Source: an uncultured Flavobacteriales bacterium
Lineage (GTDB): Bacteria > Bacteroidota > Bacteroidia > Flavobacteriales > Crocinitomicaceae
Assembly: GCA_946480085.1 (NCBI GenBank)
Contig: CAMLHZ010000023.1
Span: 1-40,209, forward strand
DNA length: 40,209 bases
Direction: 5' to 3'
The stretch's first letter is position 1, and each line of letters begins with the position of its first letter. Below, one piece after another: positions 1 to 8,631 of this stretch. The notes under the pieces are model-generated. The model was not told where the DNA came from, searched no databases, and saw only the letters and a program-made list of their open reading frames with translations. The position numbers and the translations under genes are program-made.

Positions 1-186
1 AAGTACGCCATTATTTGTGTTTAGCGAATCAACATTCGCCCGATTACGTGTGTCATCATTTATTATTGTATTAGACGAATCAACATTCGCCCGATTGTTA
101 AGTACGCCATTATTTGTGTTTAGCGAATCAACATTCGCCCGATTACGTGTGTCAACATTCGTTATTGTGTTTTTTGAATCAACATT
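1..186 (-). repeat. In-frame tandem repeat array inside the RAYT gene
   Basis: Bases 1-54 are repeated at 100-153, an exact 99-bp (33-codon) period. Within it the 17-mer CGAATCAACATTCGCCC occurs at 25-41, 76-92 and 124-140, with decayed copies near 52-60, 152-161 and 176-186, so the finer unit is 24-27 bp. On the coding (minus) strand this gives an 8-9 residue peptide repeat of the type NVDSxNTx / NVDTRNRA. All spacings are multiples of three, so the frame is kept. The core is half of the REP palindrome at 307-326. The array runs off the left edge. Confidence 0.85.
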
Positions 187-594
187 GTCCTGTGTTGAAA
201 CAACGGATTTGGTTTCAATTCGGTTTGTTTTACCAATTTCATTTGGATTCGGATTTTTCAAAACATGGTTGCCCAAATCATTTAATGGTTCGGCGTTTTT
301 AGTAACGGGCGAATGTTGATTCGCCCCTACGGTAATTTCAATGATACCATGAATGTGATTGGGCATGATTACGTATTCATGCAATATTACCTCTGTAAAA
401 TGCATTGGAATTTCCAACCAATATTTATCTGCGGCAATTCCACCATCATTTAATTGCATTTTTCCATCGATAACCTTTCCGAATAAATGCAATTTATCGA
501 AACAACAAATCGTAATGAAATATAATCCTTCGCTCGAATAATCAAATCCTTTTAAACGAATTGATTTACGGCTACTTAATTTGAAACTAAACAT
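1..594 (-). CDS. REP-associated tyrosine transposase (RAYT, Y1_Tnp family), 3' end outside window
   Basis: Reading the minus strand from the ATG at 594-592, the frame stays open to base 1 (198 codons), so the C-terminal part lies outside the window. The N-terminal part has the RAYT signatures: RKSIRLKGFDYSSEGLYFIT near residues 9-28, LFGKVIDGKMQLNDGG near 38-52, and MPNHIHGII near 78-86, whose H-x-H is the HUH metal-binding pair. The catalytic tyrosine normally follows later and is not visible here. RAYTs are single-strand transposases thought to mobilise REP hairpins. After about residue 90 the protein changes to an N/D/T-rich region encoded by REP-derived repeats (VGANQHSPV, then NVDS-type units). 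Whether the enzyme is still active cannot be judged without the 3' part. Confidence 0.88.
   Translation of the reverse strand, partial: MFSFKLSSRKSIRLKGFDYSSEGLYFITICCFDKLHLFGKVIDGKMQLNDGGIAADKYWLEIPMHFTEVILHEYVIMPNHIHGIIEITVGANQHSPVTKNAEPLNDLGNHVLKNPNPNEIGKTNRIETKSVVSTQDNVDSKNTITNVDTRNRANVDSLNTNNGVLNNRANVDSSNTIINDDTRNRANVDSLNTNNGVL
307..330 (-). repeat. REP-type hairpin with GTAG head, embedded in the RAYT coding frame
   Basis: Forward strand: GGGCGAAT-GTTG-ATTCGCCC at 307-326 (perfect 8-bp arms, 4-nt loop), followed by CTAC at 327-330. On the minus strand this is the tetranucleotide GTAG directly 5' of the hairpin, the usual head-plus-hairpin layout of REPs mobilised by RAYTs. Here it lies inside the RAYT gene on the coding strand and is translated as VGANQHSP. 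Confidence 0.85.
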
Positions 595-615
595 GAATAC
601 CTTTTTAGAATGTGT

Positions 616-1215
616 CTAATTGGTAACGTTCTCGAAAATGGGTTTACTACATGCTGGACAAATTAAATCCTTTGATATCAACTGCTCGGATATTTCGTCA
701 AGTCTTTTTTTAGCATGCTGTTCCAAATGTTTTTTGGTATTCAATTCCACTAGTAGCATTTCATCACGATAATATTGATCTTTTTTGCCCCATCTAATGA
801 AGCCATAAACCATTAAAATAACACCCGATCCGATTAGCAGCCAATAAGCAAAGACTCTGTTACGGAAGAAATTTACCTGCAATTCCAAAACATTGAGTTT
901 TCCTAAATAAGAGTATTCTTTTTCTAATGATAAATTCAGCGTTTTTAAAAGTAATTTACTTCTATTTATATCTGTTGACAGTGCTTTAAAGGGGCGGAGT
1001 TTTTTTCGAACTTTTTCACTGTTAACTTTAAAAGGAGTATTTTCCAATTGGACCGTTCTTATTTCCTGTATGATTTCTTCGTGTTTTACATTTAGGTTGT
1101 TTGATTGATTCAATGTCTCTGACAACATGAAAATTGCGAAAAGAAAAATTGCTAAACCAAAAAGAGAAATGAATTTGTAAAGGTTATCCGTAGGCGGATT
1201 AATCGCTGGAATCAT
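616..1215 (-). CDS. Two-TM membrane protein with coiled coil and C-terminal CxxC (unknown function)
   Basis: The 199-residue protein has hydrophobic segments near residues 12-32 (FISLFGLAIFLFAIFML) and 120-140 (AYWLLIGSGVILMVYGFI). Between them is a charged, probably helical loop, and after the second segment a Lys/Glu-rich region that could form a coiled coil. The C-terminus carries CPACSKPIF, half of a zinc-ribbon-like motif. I do not recognise a family. It has its own well-formed promoter (1251-1279) and lies downstream of the DoxX-like gene on the same strand. Membrane location is a prediction; the CxxC could bind metal or be redox-active. Confidence 0.7.
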   Translation of the reverse strand: MIPAINPPTDNLYKFISLFGLAIFLFAIFMLSETLNQSNNLNVKHEEIIQEIRTVQLENTPFKVNSEKVRKKLRPFKALSTDINRSKLLLKTLNLSLEKEYSYLGKLNVLELQVNFFRNRVFAYWLLIGSGVILMVYGFIRWGKKDQYYRDEMLLVELNTKKHLEQHAKKRLDEISEQLISKDLICPACSKPIFENVTN

Positions 1216-1250
1216 TTTGAATAAATTAGTGAATGTGATTACTATAAATC

Positions 1251-1279
1251 CAAAAATAGAAATTTTTCTATTCTAACAA
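1251..1279 (-). promoter_or_regulatory. Bacteroidota-type promoter TTG-N18-TATTTTTG
   Basis: On the minus strand TTG at 1279-1277 is followed after 18 bases by TATTTTTG (1258-1251), matching the -33/-7 form TTG-N18..19-TAnnTTTG. Transcription would start near 1246, giving a leader of about 30 nt for the gene starting at 1215. A short inverted repeat, AATAGAAA-TT-TTTCTATT at 1255-1272, overlaps the promoter. Confidence 0.65.
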
Positions 1280-1285
1280 TAAAGT

Positions 1286-1675
1286 CTATTTACTTAAAAA
1301 TGTTCTAGTTGGCTTCGAAATAAAATACCATGCCCATTTGATCAATAGAAATTGCAAGGGAATTCTGATGATTGCAATCCACCAAACGGGATCGTTGAAT
1401 CCACGGAAATGAAGTGCCATAGGAATGTGTACGAGGAACAGAAAAACAATGAGCATTAAGGCAATCATTTTTGCTGAAAATTGTTGCGTTTTTGGATGAA
1501 GTAAACCTCCGGCCAGCACGATTTCTGCAATTCCACTAATGAAAACTGCTTCTGATTTCAATGGAAACCAGGATTCCAGAATATTGATGTAGAAATTGGG
1601 ATTGATGAAATGGTAAATGCCTGCAATGAGATAAACAGCTGCTTGCAAATAAAGACTGAGTGTTCTTTTCGTCAT
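1286..1675 (-). CDS. DoxX-like family integral membrane protein
   Basis: The 129 residues form four hydrophobic segments (about 8-24, 42-60, 68-87 and 98-116), with the N-terminal pattern AVYLIAGIYHFINPNFY typical of small DoxX-like proteins. The family is associated with redox and sulfur homeostasis in membranes, but individual members are rarely characterised, so no reaction is assigned. The start lies 4 bases downstream of the stop of the large T9SS cargo gene (ends at 1680), which suggests co-transcription. Confidence 0.75.
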   Translation of the reverse strand: MTKRTLSLYLQAAVYLIAGIYHFINPNFYINILESWFPLKSEAVFISGIAEIVLAGGLLHPKTQQFSAKMIALMLIVFLFLVHIPMALHFRGFNDPVWWIAIIRIPLQFLLIKWAWYFISKPTRTFLSK

Positions 1676-1679
1676 TAGA

Positions 1680-4600
1680 CTATCGAATCAACGTAACTGT
1701 TCCTCTGTAGAATTTCTCCTGATTGTTTCCATCCACCACTTTTACAACGTAAACAAATACATCGTTTGTAGCCAGTTTATCACTTCCCGGTAAAGTTCCG
1801 TCCCAACCTTTGGTAATATCATTGGTTTGGAATACAACTTGTCCCCAGCGGTTCACCACCGAAAATTCATAGTTATGAATATCCGCAAATGTGATTACGG
1901 GGATAAAAATAGGGTTGTAACCACCAGGTGTGAAGGCATTCGGAACATAAACTAACGGATCCAGTGCAATACATTCCTGATTCGAAAAACTTAATTCCTG
2001 AATTCCGTATTGATTCGTCGATTCCAAGGCAAGAACATAATAGCAAATTCTACCTGTAGTTGTTGCGATCTGCGAAACATCATCAGTAACATAACGTTGG
2101 TTCGGTGGAACAATGGCAAAAGGATAAGAGTCGAAAATTCCATCAATGCCACGTACAACCTGATATTCTACAACACCTCCGTCATAATCTATGTACGACG
2201 ACCATGTAAGGGTATTTATTTGTGAAATTTGATCTGTATTTACTTTCAGTAATACTGTTCTTGCAACGTTCGAAATTACACCCTCAAATCCACAACTGTC
2301 AATAATTACTGCCCGATAAGTATAGGAAGTATAATGAACATCAACCGCTGTATCTGTATAAGTTAAGGTGGAAGCCGTTGCCGGAATCGTCACTAAATCT
2401 TCAAATTGAGAATTCAAAGGATTGTACTTCTGGAACTTGATTGCCGTAACGTTTGTTCCGGTTGTAATTTCATGACGAAGCACTACCTGGTCACTCAACA
2501 CTGTTGCTACGCGTAAATAATGAACTGCTGGAGGAGAAGGTGTGTTTACTACAAAACAGGTTTTATTCGAATTACTAATAGTAGTTCCGTTTGCATGATT
2601 TGCTCGAATATAAACGCAATAGGTACTGAGCTGATTTAACAGAATGTCAAATGAACTCGTCGTTGATGTTCCGATTTGTGTCCATGGTCCGCCATTCTCC
2701 TGAGCCATGATAGTGTAATCAACCAGGTTCGTATTCCAACCAACGTAATCTGTCCAATCAAAATAAACCCGACCGTTACATCTATTCAATGTTTGTGTCA
2801 AAAACATTGTGGTATGCAATTCGCCTTTTGCAGACGTTTGATAAGTAGGATTTGTTCCTGATGTGTAGCAAGAATCGAAAGCAGCTACAGAAAAAGTTTC
2901 ACCTCCGTTTACTGTTCCGGTGTAGGTATAACTTGTATTGTTAATTCCGTATACAGTGTCAATTTCTATGATGAAACCATTATCGTCTCTCCAGTAAATA
3001 ATATATCCTTTCGTGTCCGACTGATTATTCGTATTCCAGGTGATGACAATGTTTCCAGTGTTTGGGTCTACAGATGCGGATGTGATAACCGGAATACTTG
3101 GTGTTTGCATATCTTCCAGATTGTCGCCAACAATATTGGAATTGAACTGACACGTAGCCGTTTCATAGATTACTCTGTAATTTAAAAATGCTTGACATAC
3201 ATCAATCGTATCTAAAAAGTGAGTTGTTGTGTAAGGAAGCGTAGCAATCGTTGTCCAAATTCCAACCGGATATTCGCGCTCAATTCTACAAGTTGAGGTG
3301 AACATTGCTGTTTGAGGTGAAATGGGTGTATTCCAGTCTAAAACTGCCGTTCCGTTTGCCGGATTTAGTAGTGTCAGGAAAACATTGCTTAACGTATCGC
3401 TAAACTTTTCAATAGTTCCATTACAGCCAGAAACAACACCAACATAGAAGTCTAAGTCGTTTCCTGGAGCTGGAACATTAGCCGTTGTTGTACCGATTGG
3501 AAAAGTTCCCAAAAGTCCTCCTTGAACTGAATATAAGTTATACTCAACAAAAGTTCCGTCAGGATCTGTTGAAGGATCCCAGGTAATTGTTAAATCGCCA
3601 TTAGCAGCTGTTTTAATACACGTAATTTGAGTTGCCGGAATAACCGTTGGACTCAAAACATTAATGGTAATTGTTTTATAGGTGATTTTGGGAATAGGAC
3701 AATAGTTATCCTGAACTTTAAAAACAAATGTATAAGGAACAGATTCATGACCGTTTCCTTGTGCATCAACCAAATGATTACAATCCGTTTGCCAGCTAAA
3801 ATCAGCGCTTACTCCCTGAACTCCGGTAATAATTGGTGTCTGATCCAATGTCGCACATGGTCCGTTAGCACAGCCACTTGTACTTGTAAAGTTGGTTCCA
3901 AACATTGGACTCGTTACAGAAAGTAAGTTGCTTTGCGGGCTTCCATCTTGTAAGTTCTCTAAATCCGTTGATTGCAGCGTGAAATTTACCAATGCTCCTG
4001 CCATTACATTTGTTGTAAAGGCTCCTGCAAAAGGACCAGTGATATCCGGAGCGGTATTTGTTCCTGCACAATTGGTAACGTAGATCTGCATTTCACGTTC
4101 AACACGTGCTATCAGAACTCCATCGCGGAAACTTTCTGCCTGAATTTTTATTACATAACTTCCTGTTGTATTCGACGTGAAAGTTAAATTTCCTGTGATC
4201 GGATCAACGTTTGCAGGAATATTTCCAGCGTTAAAAGTAGCGTCGGGAGTTGGGTTATTGACCGAATAACCAACCTCGAATGGAACGGGAGTAGGATTTG
4301 TAGGAGGATTGTAAGTTCCTGTAAAGTCATCAAACGGATTTGAAAAGCTCAAATGCAGGGAATCCAAATCAATATCTACAGGATGTAAGTTAAATTCGTA
4401 CGGTTCACCAGCACACGTAATTGCGTAAGGTTCCTGTAAAAACTGTGGAGAATTGTCTACACAAACATTCGCGGTTGCATTTGGAGTAGGAAACATTGTT
4501 GCTGCAATGGTTAATCCGTAACTGATTGGATTTTGAAGGTTACTGATGTTTCCGTTTCGTGAGAAGTTATCATAAGTAAAGATCCAGCCTGCTGCAGGTG

Positions 4601-4970
4601 CAATTCCACTTATTACTATTGGGTTTGACCGATATACAATTTTTTCAACTGCACCAATTCCGTTTCCGCCTGCAGGACCTGTTCCACAGCTCAAGGGAGC
4701 CGGACCCGACGGAACGGCAGTACAAGAGGGCGAAATATCCGTTCGGGAAACAAAATTAACCGGAATGGTTGTAAGTGTTGGGTGATTCCAAACTGCGATG
4801 TTCTCTGAAATGGTATTGACTTCCGCACCATTGCAATCACGGTAAAAAACAAGCTCAAAAACGTAAGAACCGCCCTGACATTTCCACGTAATTTGCCCAC
4901 CCATTGCATGATCTGCACGAGCCTGGGAAAAAGACAGGATGAAAATAAGTACGGAGAGTATTCTCAACAT
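1680..4970 (-). CDS. Large secreted protein with fibronectin III-like repeats and T9SS type B C-terminal sorting domain
   Basis: 1096 residues. A signal peptide (MLRILSVLIFILSFSQARA) precedes an extracellular N-terminal domain with conserved cysteines. The middle, about 450-980, reads as repeated Ig/FnIII-like beta-sandwich domains (for example ANGDLTITWDPSTDPDGT and PNTGNIVITWNTNNQ). The last ~85 residues (YVPNAFTPGGYNP ... FSVVNRWGQVVFQ ... GWDGT ... VFVYVVKVVDG) are the 'gliding motility-associated C-terminal domain', the type B signal for type IX secretion. It is therefore expected on the cell surface or in the medium, perhaps as an adhesin; the role is inference. No catalytic motif was seen. 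The gene sits directly upstream of the DoxX-like gene. Confidence 0.92.
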   Translation of the reverse strand: MLRILSVLIFILSFSQARADHAMGGQITWKCQGGSYVFELVFYRDCNGAEVNTISENIAVWNHPTLTTIPVNFVSRTDISPSCTAVPSGPAPLSCGTGPAGGNGIGAVEKIVYRSNPIVISGIAPAAGWIFTYDNFSRNGNISNLQNPISYGLTIAATMFPTPNATANVCVDNSPQFLQEPYAITCAGEPYEFNLHPVDIDLDSLHLSFSNPFDDFTGTYNPPTNPTPVPFEVGYSVNNPTPDATFNAGNIPANVDPITGNLTFTSNTTGSYVIKIQAESFRDGVLIARVEREMQIYVTNCAGTNTAPDITGPFAGAFTTNVMAGALVNFTLQSTDLENLQDGSPQSNLLSVTSPMFGTNFTSTSGCANGPCATLDQTPIITGVQGVSADFSWQTDCNHLVDAQGNGHESVPYTFVFKVQDNYCPIPKITYKTITINVLSPTVIPATQITCIKTAANGDLTITWDPSTDPDGTFVEYNLYSVQGGLLGTFPIGTTTANVPAPGNDLDFYVGVVSGCNGTIEKFSDTLSNVFLTLLNPANGTAVLDWNTPISPQTAMFTSTCRIEREYPVGIWTTIATLPYTTTHFLDTIDVCQAFLNYRVIYETATCQFNSNIVGDNLEDMQTPSIPVITSASVDPNTGNIVITWNTNNQSDTKGYIIYWRDDNGFIIEIDTVYGINNTSYTYTGTVNGGETFSVAAFDSCYTSGTNPTYQTSAKGELHTTMFLTQTLNRCNGRVYFDWTDYVGWNTNLVDYTIMAQENGGPWTQIGTSTTSSFDILLNQLSTYCVYIRANHANGTTISNSNKTCFVVNTPSPPAVHYLRVATVLSDQVVLRHEITTGTNVTAIKFQKYNPLNSQFEDLVTIPATASTLTYTDTAVDVHYTSYTYRAVIIDSCGFEGVISNVARTVLLKVNTDQISQINTLTWSSYIDYDGGVVEYQVVRGIDGIFDSYPFAIVPPNQRYVTDDVSQIATTTGRICYYVLALESTNQYGIQELSFSNQECIALDPLVYVPNAFTPGGYNPIFIPVITFADIHNYEFSVVNRWGQVVFQTNDITKGWDGTLPGSDKLATNDVFVYVVKVVDGNNQEKFYRGTVTLIR

Positions 4971-5032
4971 TCGTTAAACTACTTTATTTACTAACGTTTA
5001 AGAACAGAATAAGTTGTTTTAAACAGGATTTT

Positions 5033-6286
5033 TTATCCTGCAGTTGCAACAATAAAATTATCCCAGTTTAAATGTTCTTTTGCTAAACTTCTTAATTCTT
5101 CAGCAGTAATAGAGTTGATTTTCTTGATAGCTTCGTCGTAATAGTCCAAAGTCAATCCGTAAATATCCGTTCCGTTGTACATGTCGAGCATTGCGTAAGG
5201 ACCATCTGCACTTCTTAGCAACTGTCCCATCATGTAATTTCTTACTAGTGTGAGTTCCTCTTCGTTTACAAGCTCAGTTTGCAAGGTTTCTATTTCCTTT
5301 TTGATCTCGGTAATGGTAGCTTCGGCTACATCTTTACCAACTTCAGTCATTATTACGAAACTGCAGCCATTGTGGTAGTCCATTACTCCCGAACCAATTC
5401 CATAGGTATATCCTTTGTCTTCGCGAATGTTGGACATTAATCTGGAACCAAAGTATCCTCCCAAAATGGTATTTAAAACACCAAATCCATGACGATCTGG
5501 ATTCTGTTTCGCAACACTGAAATTTCCTATGCGAATGGCAGTTTGAATAGCATCTTTTACATCAACATGTATGCGTTTCGGAGCTGCGGAAAAATTTCCA
5601 CCATATGTTGGCGCTTCTTCAATACTCCATTTACCGAAAAGATCGATCAATGCATCAACAGTGTCTTGCTCCAGATTTCCAACCAACGACATTCGCGTTA
5701 GTCCATGCAAATAATGTTGTTTCCAAAACGTTTTATAAGCTGCAGGTCGGTTTTCTGCAAAGTCGCTCAATTCGGTTTTCCAACCGTATTTATCGTCTCC
5801 GGCAAAACTTTCTAAACGAAAAGCCTCACCAACCAAACTCTTAACTTTTTGCTGATTCACTTTGAATTCGTGACCAAGTGTGTTCAAAACATCCATTACT
5901 TCACTTTCCTGAAAAGAAAGGTATTGAACCGCGTTGAAAACTTGCTGCGAAACAGTTAGAATATGTTCACGTAAACAGTAAATGCTAATGATAGCTGTCT
6001 CTGTCCCCAAATCAATATCCACATAACCTCCGCAAGCGTCAATTCCTTCCTGAATTTCCAGCGAAGTTTGAGAATCGGTACCACTTAACAGCATCGATTT
6101 CACAATCTTTGGAATACTTTGATTTCCACGAATTAATCCGGCATCAAAGAAAAGTTCAAGACGAACAGTATCGTTTGCGACTTCCTTCATCCACAACAAT
6201 TTTACGTTCTGTGTAATGTCGAAAGTCAATGGTTGAGCGAAAGAAATGTGCTCAATATTTTTTACTAATGGTTGTTCGTGCTTCAT
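5033..6286 (-). CDS. M16 family peptidase-like protein, inactive (non-catalytic) partner
   Basis: 417 residues with M16 (pitrilysin/processing-peptidase) architecture: an N-terminal half-domain (LFFDAGLIRGN ... SGTDSQTS ... GGYVDID) and a C-terminal half with MSNIREDKGYTYGIGSGVM, the Arg/Tyr pair of M16 C-domains. The zinc motif HxxEH is absent; the equivalent position reads KIVKSMLLSGT. This is the usual B subunit of a two-gene M16 pair. Its ATG overlaps the stop of the upstream catalytic gene by 4 bases (6283-6286), so the two products are probably made together and form a heterodimer. A cell-envelope or periplasmic location is possible, but no signal peptide is seen. Confidence 0.9.
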   Translation of the reverse strand: MKHEQPLVKNIEHISFAQPLTFDITQNVKLLWMKEVANDTVRLELFFDAGLIRGNQSIPKIVKSMLLSGTDSQTSLEIQEGIDACGGYVDIDLGTETAIISIYCLREHILTVSQQVFNAVQYLSFQESEVMDVLNTLGHEFKVNQQKVKSLVGEAFRLESFAGDDKYGWKTELSDFAENRPAAYKTFWKQHYLHGLTRMSLVGNLEQDTVDALIDLFGKWSIEEAPTYGGNFSAAPKRIHVDVKDAIQTAIRIGNFSVAKQNPDRHGFGVLNTILGGYFGSRLMSNIREDKGYTYGIGSGVMDYHNGCSFVIMTEVGKDVAEATITEIKKEIETLQTELVNEEELTLVRNYMMGQLLRSADGPYAMLDMYNGTDIYGLTLDYYDEAIKKINSITAEELRSLAKEHLNWDNFIVATAG

Positions 6287-7524
6287 TGTTTTGTGGCTTT
6301 TACGCGTAATACAGAGCAGTTTTCTTTTCGTAGAATTTCTTTTGCAACTTCTTGAATTTGCTCAGGAGTAATACTTTGGTACAATTGTGTTTCCTCGTTC
6401 ACTCCATTTGCGTCTCCAAGTAACTCATACATACAAAGATTCATGGCCCGGTTTAATAATCCTTGCTCCTGAAATTCTTTTGCAGTTCGTATTTTATTGA
6501 AGAGTTTATTCTTTTCTGCACTCTCCATTTTCGAAGCACAGAAAACCGCTAATTCTTTAAATAATTCAGTTTCCAGCTGTTCGAAAGTGATTCCATCGTT
6601 TAGTTTTCCGCTTACGATCAATAAACCTTCATCAGTTGAACCAGTAACGTACGCGCTGATGCTGTTAACCAATTGAAGTTCCTTTTTCAATTTGTTGTAC
6701 AAACGTGAAGATTCGTTTCTTCCAAGCGCATCAGAGATAAAGTCGGCAACGTAATATTCTCCTGATTTGCGCTCAGGCATTTTGAAGGCATAATAAAACG
6801 CATCCGTTGGAACCGCTCTTTCAATAGTCAATTCTCTGAATTCGTTTTGCCTTGGTTCAACTGGAAGCATGCGTTCCGGTTTTGGCAATGAAGGAATATC
6901 TCCATACCATTTTTCGACCAAACGTTTTGTTTCTTCCAGCGAAATATCTCCGGCAATACAAAGAATAGCATTGGAAGGATTGTAATGTTTTTTGAAGAAT
7001 GCCTTGACATCATCCATCGTTGCATCTTCAATATGCTGAATGTTCTTTCCTATAGTTGCCCATTTGTAAGGGTGAACTTTGTAAGCAACCGGACGTAATT
7101 CCAACCAAACATCGCCGTAAGGCTGATTCAGATATCGCTGCTTAAATTCTTCAATTACCACATTGCGCTGAACTTCCAGACTTTTATCACTGAACGCTAA
7201 TGAACGCATTCGATCACTCTCCAGCCATAAAGCCGTTTCAATATTGTGAACAGGAAGCGTGTCATAATAGTTGGTGATATCGTTTGAAGTAAATGCATTG
7301 CTTTCTCCACCTGCAACTTGCAATGGTCCGTCAAAATCTGGAATATTCACTGAGCCTCCAAACATTAAATGTTCGAAAAGGTGAGCGAATCCTGTTTTTT
7401 CTTCACTTTCATCTCGCGCACCAACGTCGAAAAGCGTATTTACAACTGCAATTGGAGTTGTGGAGTCAAAATGGTGAATTACCTTCAAACCATTTGATAA
7501 TTGAAATCGATTAAAGCTGATCAT
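6283..7524 (-). CDS. M16 family zinc metallopeptidase, catalytic subunit
   Basis: 413 residues. The inverted zinc motif HxxEH is at residues 48-52 (HLFEH in GFAHLFEHLMFGG), and the third ligand is probably in the downstream VIEEFKQRY stretch. The C-terminal half has the usual SSRLYNKLKKELQLV segment. M16 enzymes cleave small peptides in a closed chamber formed by two half-proteins; the partner is the adjacent gene lacking the motif. The start overlaps by one base the stop of the flavoprotein gene (7524), so three genes form a tight operon running 8477 to 5033. No signal sequence is evident. Confidence 0.93.
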   Translation of the reverse strand: MISFNRFQLSNGLKVIHHFDSTTPIAVVNTLFDVGARDESEEKTGFAHLFEHLMFGGSVNIPDFDGPLQVAGGESNAFTSNDITNYYDTLPVHNIETALWLESDRMRSLAFSDKSLEVQRNVVIEEFKQRYLNQPYGDVWLELRPVAYKVHPYKWATIGKNIQHIEDATMDDVKAFFKKHYNPSNAILCIAGDISLEETKRLVEKWYGDIPSLPKPERMLPVEPRQNEFRELTIERAVPTDAFYYAFKMPERKSGEYYVADFISDALGRNESSRLYNKLKKELQLVNSISAYVTGSTDEGLLIVSGKLNDGITFEQLETELFKELAVFCASKMESAEKNKLFNKIRTAKEFQEQGLLNRAMNLCMYELLGDANGVNEETQLYQSITPEQIQEVAKEILRKENCSVLRVKATKQ

Positions 7525-8477
7525 TAGAAGGAATAGTTTTCGTTTTGCATTTCAGTTCGTTTTGCATTGTAATCGCGAATAATTTCTTCTACGATTTCTG
7601 CTGCGGGTTTTATTTCGCCTAATAATCCAGAGATTTGTCCAACTTCCAGTTCGCCTTCAATTAAGTCACCTTCAAACATTCCTCTTTTCGCTCTTCCACG
7701 GCCTAAAAGCGTATTTAGGTCTTCGTTCGTTGCGCAATTTTCGTAAGCAGCTTCCACTTTTTTGAAGAACTCGTTTTTTACTAAGCGAACAGGTGTCAAT
7801 TCTTTCAATGTTAACATTGTGTCTCCTTCGTTCAAACCTGCTACGGTTTCCTTGAAGTTATTGTGAGCAGATGATTCGGGAGAAAGAATGAATCTTGAAC
7901 CGATCTGAACTGCATCAGCACCAAGTGCCATTGCAGCAAACATTCCGGCACCTGTTCCAATTCCTCCAGCGGCAATCAATGGAATATTCAATTGTGCTTT
8001 TACCATTGGAATCAGGCAGAACGTAGTTGTTTCATCTCTACCGTTATGACCGCCAGCTTCAAATCCTTCTGCGACAATTGCGTCAACTCCGGCTTCCTGT
8101 GCTTTTAAAGCGAATTTTACCGAAGAAACTACATGGACTACGGTGATTCCTTCAGCTTTTAGCCGGGCAGTGTATGTTTTAGGATTTCCAGCCGATGTAA
8201 ATACGATTGGAACTTTATATTTAATGATTAAAGCGATGTGCTCCTCAATATTCGGATAAAGCATTGGCAAATTAACAGCGAAGGGCTTATCTGTTGCTTC
8301 TTTGCATTTGATAATGTGCTCCTCAAGAATTTCAGGATACATTGATCCCGAACCAATAATTCCCAATCCTCCTGCATTTGAAACAGCGCTCGCTAGCTTC
8401 CATCCTGAACACCAGATCATTCCGGCTTGAATAATTGGGTATTTGATATTGAGTAATTCGCAAACTCTATTCTTCAT
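7524..8477 (-). CDS. NAD(P)H-dependent flavin oxidoreductase, nitronate monooxygenase / FabK-like
   Basis: 317-residue TIM-barrel flavoprotein. It starts with the family's RVCELLNIKYPIIQAGM and continues with AVSNAGGLGIIGSG, VAEGFEAGGHNGRDETTT (FMN-phosphate region and the active-site His-Asn-Gly) and IPLIAAGGIGTG ... GADAVQIGSRF. The family includes nitronate monooxygenases and FabK enoyl-ACP reductases. Sequence alone does not separate these; the conserved GGHNG is found in both. It is the first gene of the tight operon with the two M16 genes. A -7-like TATTTTTG lies at 8510-8503, about 30 bases upstream of the start, without a clear -33 box. Confidence 0.85.
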   Translation of the reverse strand: MKNRVCELLNIKYPIIQAGMIWCSGWKLASAVSNAGGLGIIGSGSMYPEILEEHIIKCKEATDKPFAVNLPMLYPNIEEHIALIIKYKVPIVFTSAGNPKTYTARLKAEGITVVHVVSSVKFALKAQEAGVDAIVAEGFEAGGHNGRDETTTFCLIPMVKAQLNIPLIAAGGIGTGAGMFAAMALGADAVQIGSRFILSPESSAHNNFKETVAGLNEGDTMLTLKELTPVRLVKNEFFKKVEAAYENCATNEDLNTLLGRGRAKRGMFEGDLIEGELEVGQISGLLGEIKPAAEIVEEIIRDYNAKRTEMQNENYSF

Positions 8478-8502
8478 TGTTGGGTGTTGTTTCTAAGAGT
8501 AT

Positions 8503-8510
8503 CAAAAATA
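8503..8510 (-). promoter_or_regulatory. Possible -7 promoter box (TATTTTTG)
   Basis: The minus strand reads TATTTTTG, which fits the TAnnTTTG consensus 26 bases upstream of the flavoprotein start at 8477. No TTG is found at the expected -33 distance, so this is a weak call. Confidence 0.35.
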
Positions 8511-8577
8511 GCAAGTATTTGCTGATAGCAGTGGTGTTTGGGCAAGAGATGTTCAGAGAAAACAAAGAATTAGGCAC

Positions 8578-8609
8578 AAAAAAAATCCCGCTCCAAAACG
8601 GAACGGGAT
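8578..8609 (-). terminator. Rho-independent terminator of the truncated haemoglobin gene
   Basis: Minus strand: a stem formed by ATCCCG/CGGGAT (8604-8609 with 8585-8590) and GGA/TCC (8600-8602 with 8592-8594) around one mismatch and a short loop, followed by a run of at least eight T. It lies just after the stop at 8632. Confidence 0.85.
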
Positions 8610-8631
8610 CATCACCTCAATTAATTACCGA

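Noticed and set aside
1..160. Possible CRISPR-like spacing of a 17-base repeat
   Set aside because: Spacing is 48-51 bp, but the repeats are in-frame coding units of a transposase, the intervening sequences are themselves repeated, and no cas gene is near.
17..319. Plus-strand ORF of 100 residues with repeated SESTFARL-type peptides
   Set aside because: It is the antisense reading of the repeat array in the RAYT gene; the minus frame has clear family similarity.
5023..5040. AGGAT/ATCCT inverted repeat after the M16 operon
   Set aside because: Only a 5-bp stem overlapping the stop region; too weak to call a terminator.
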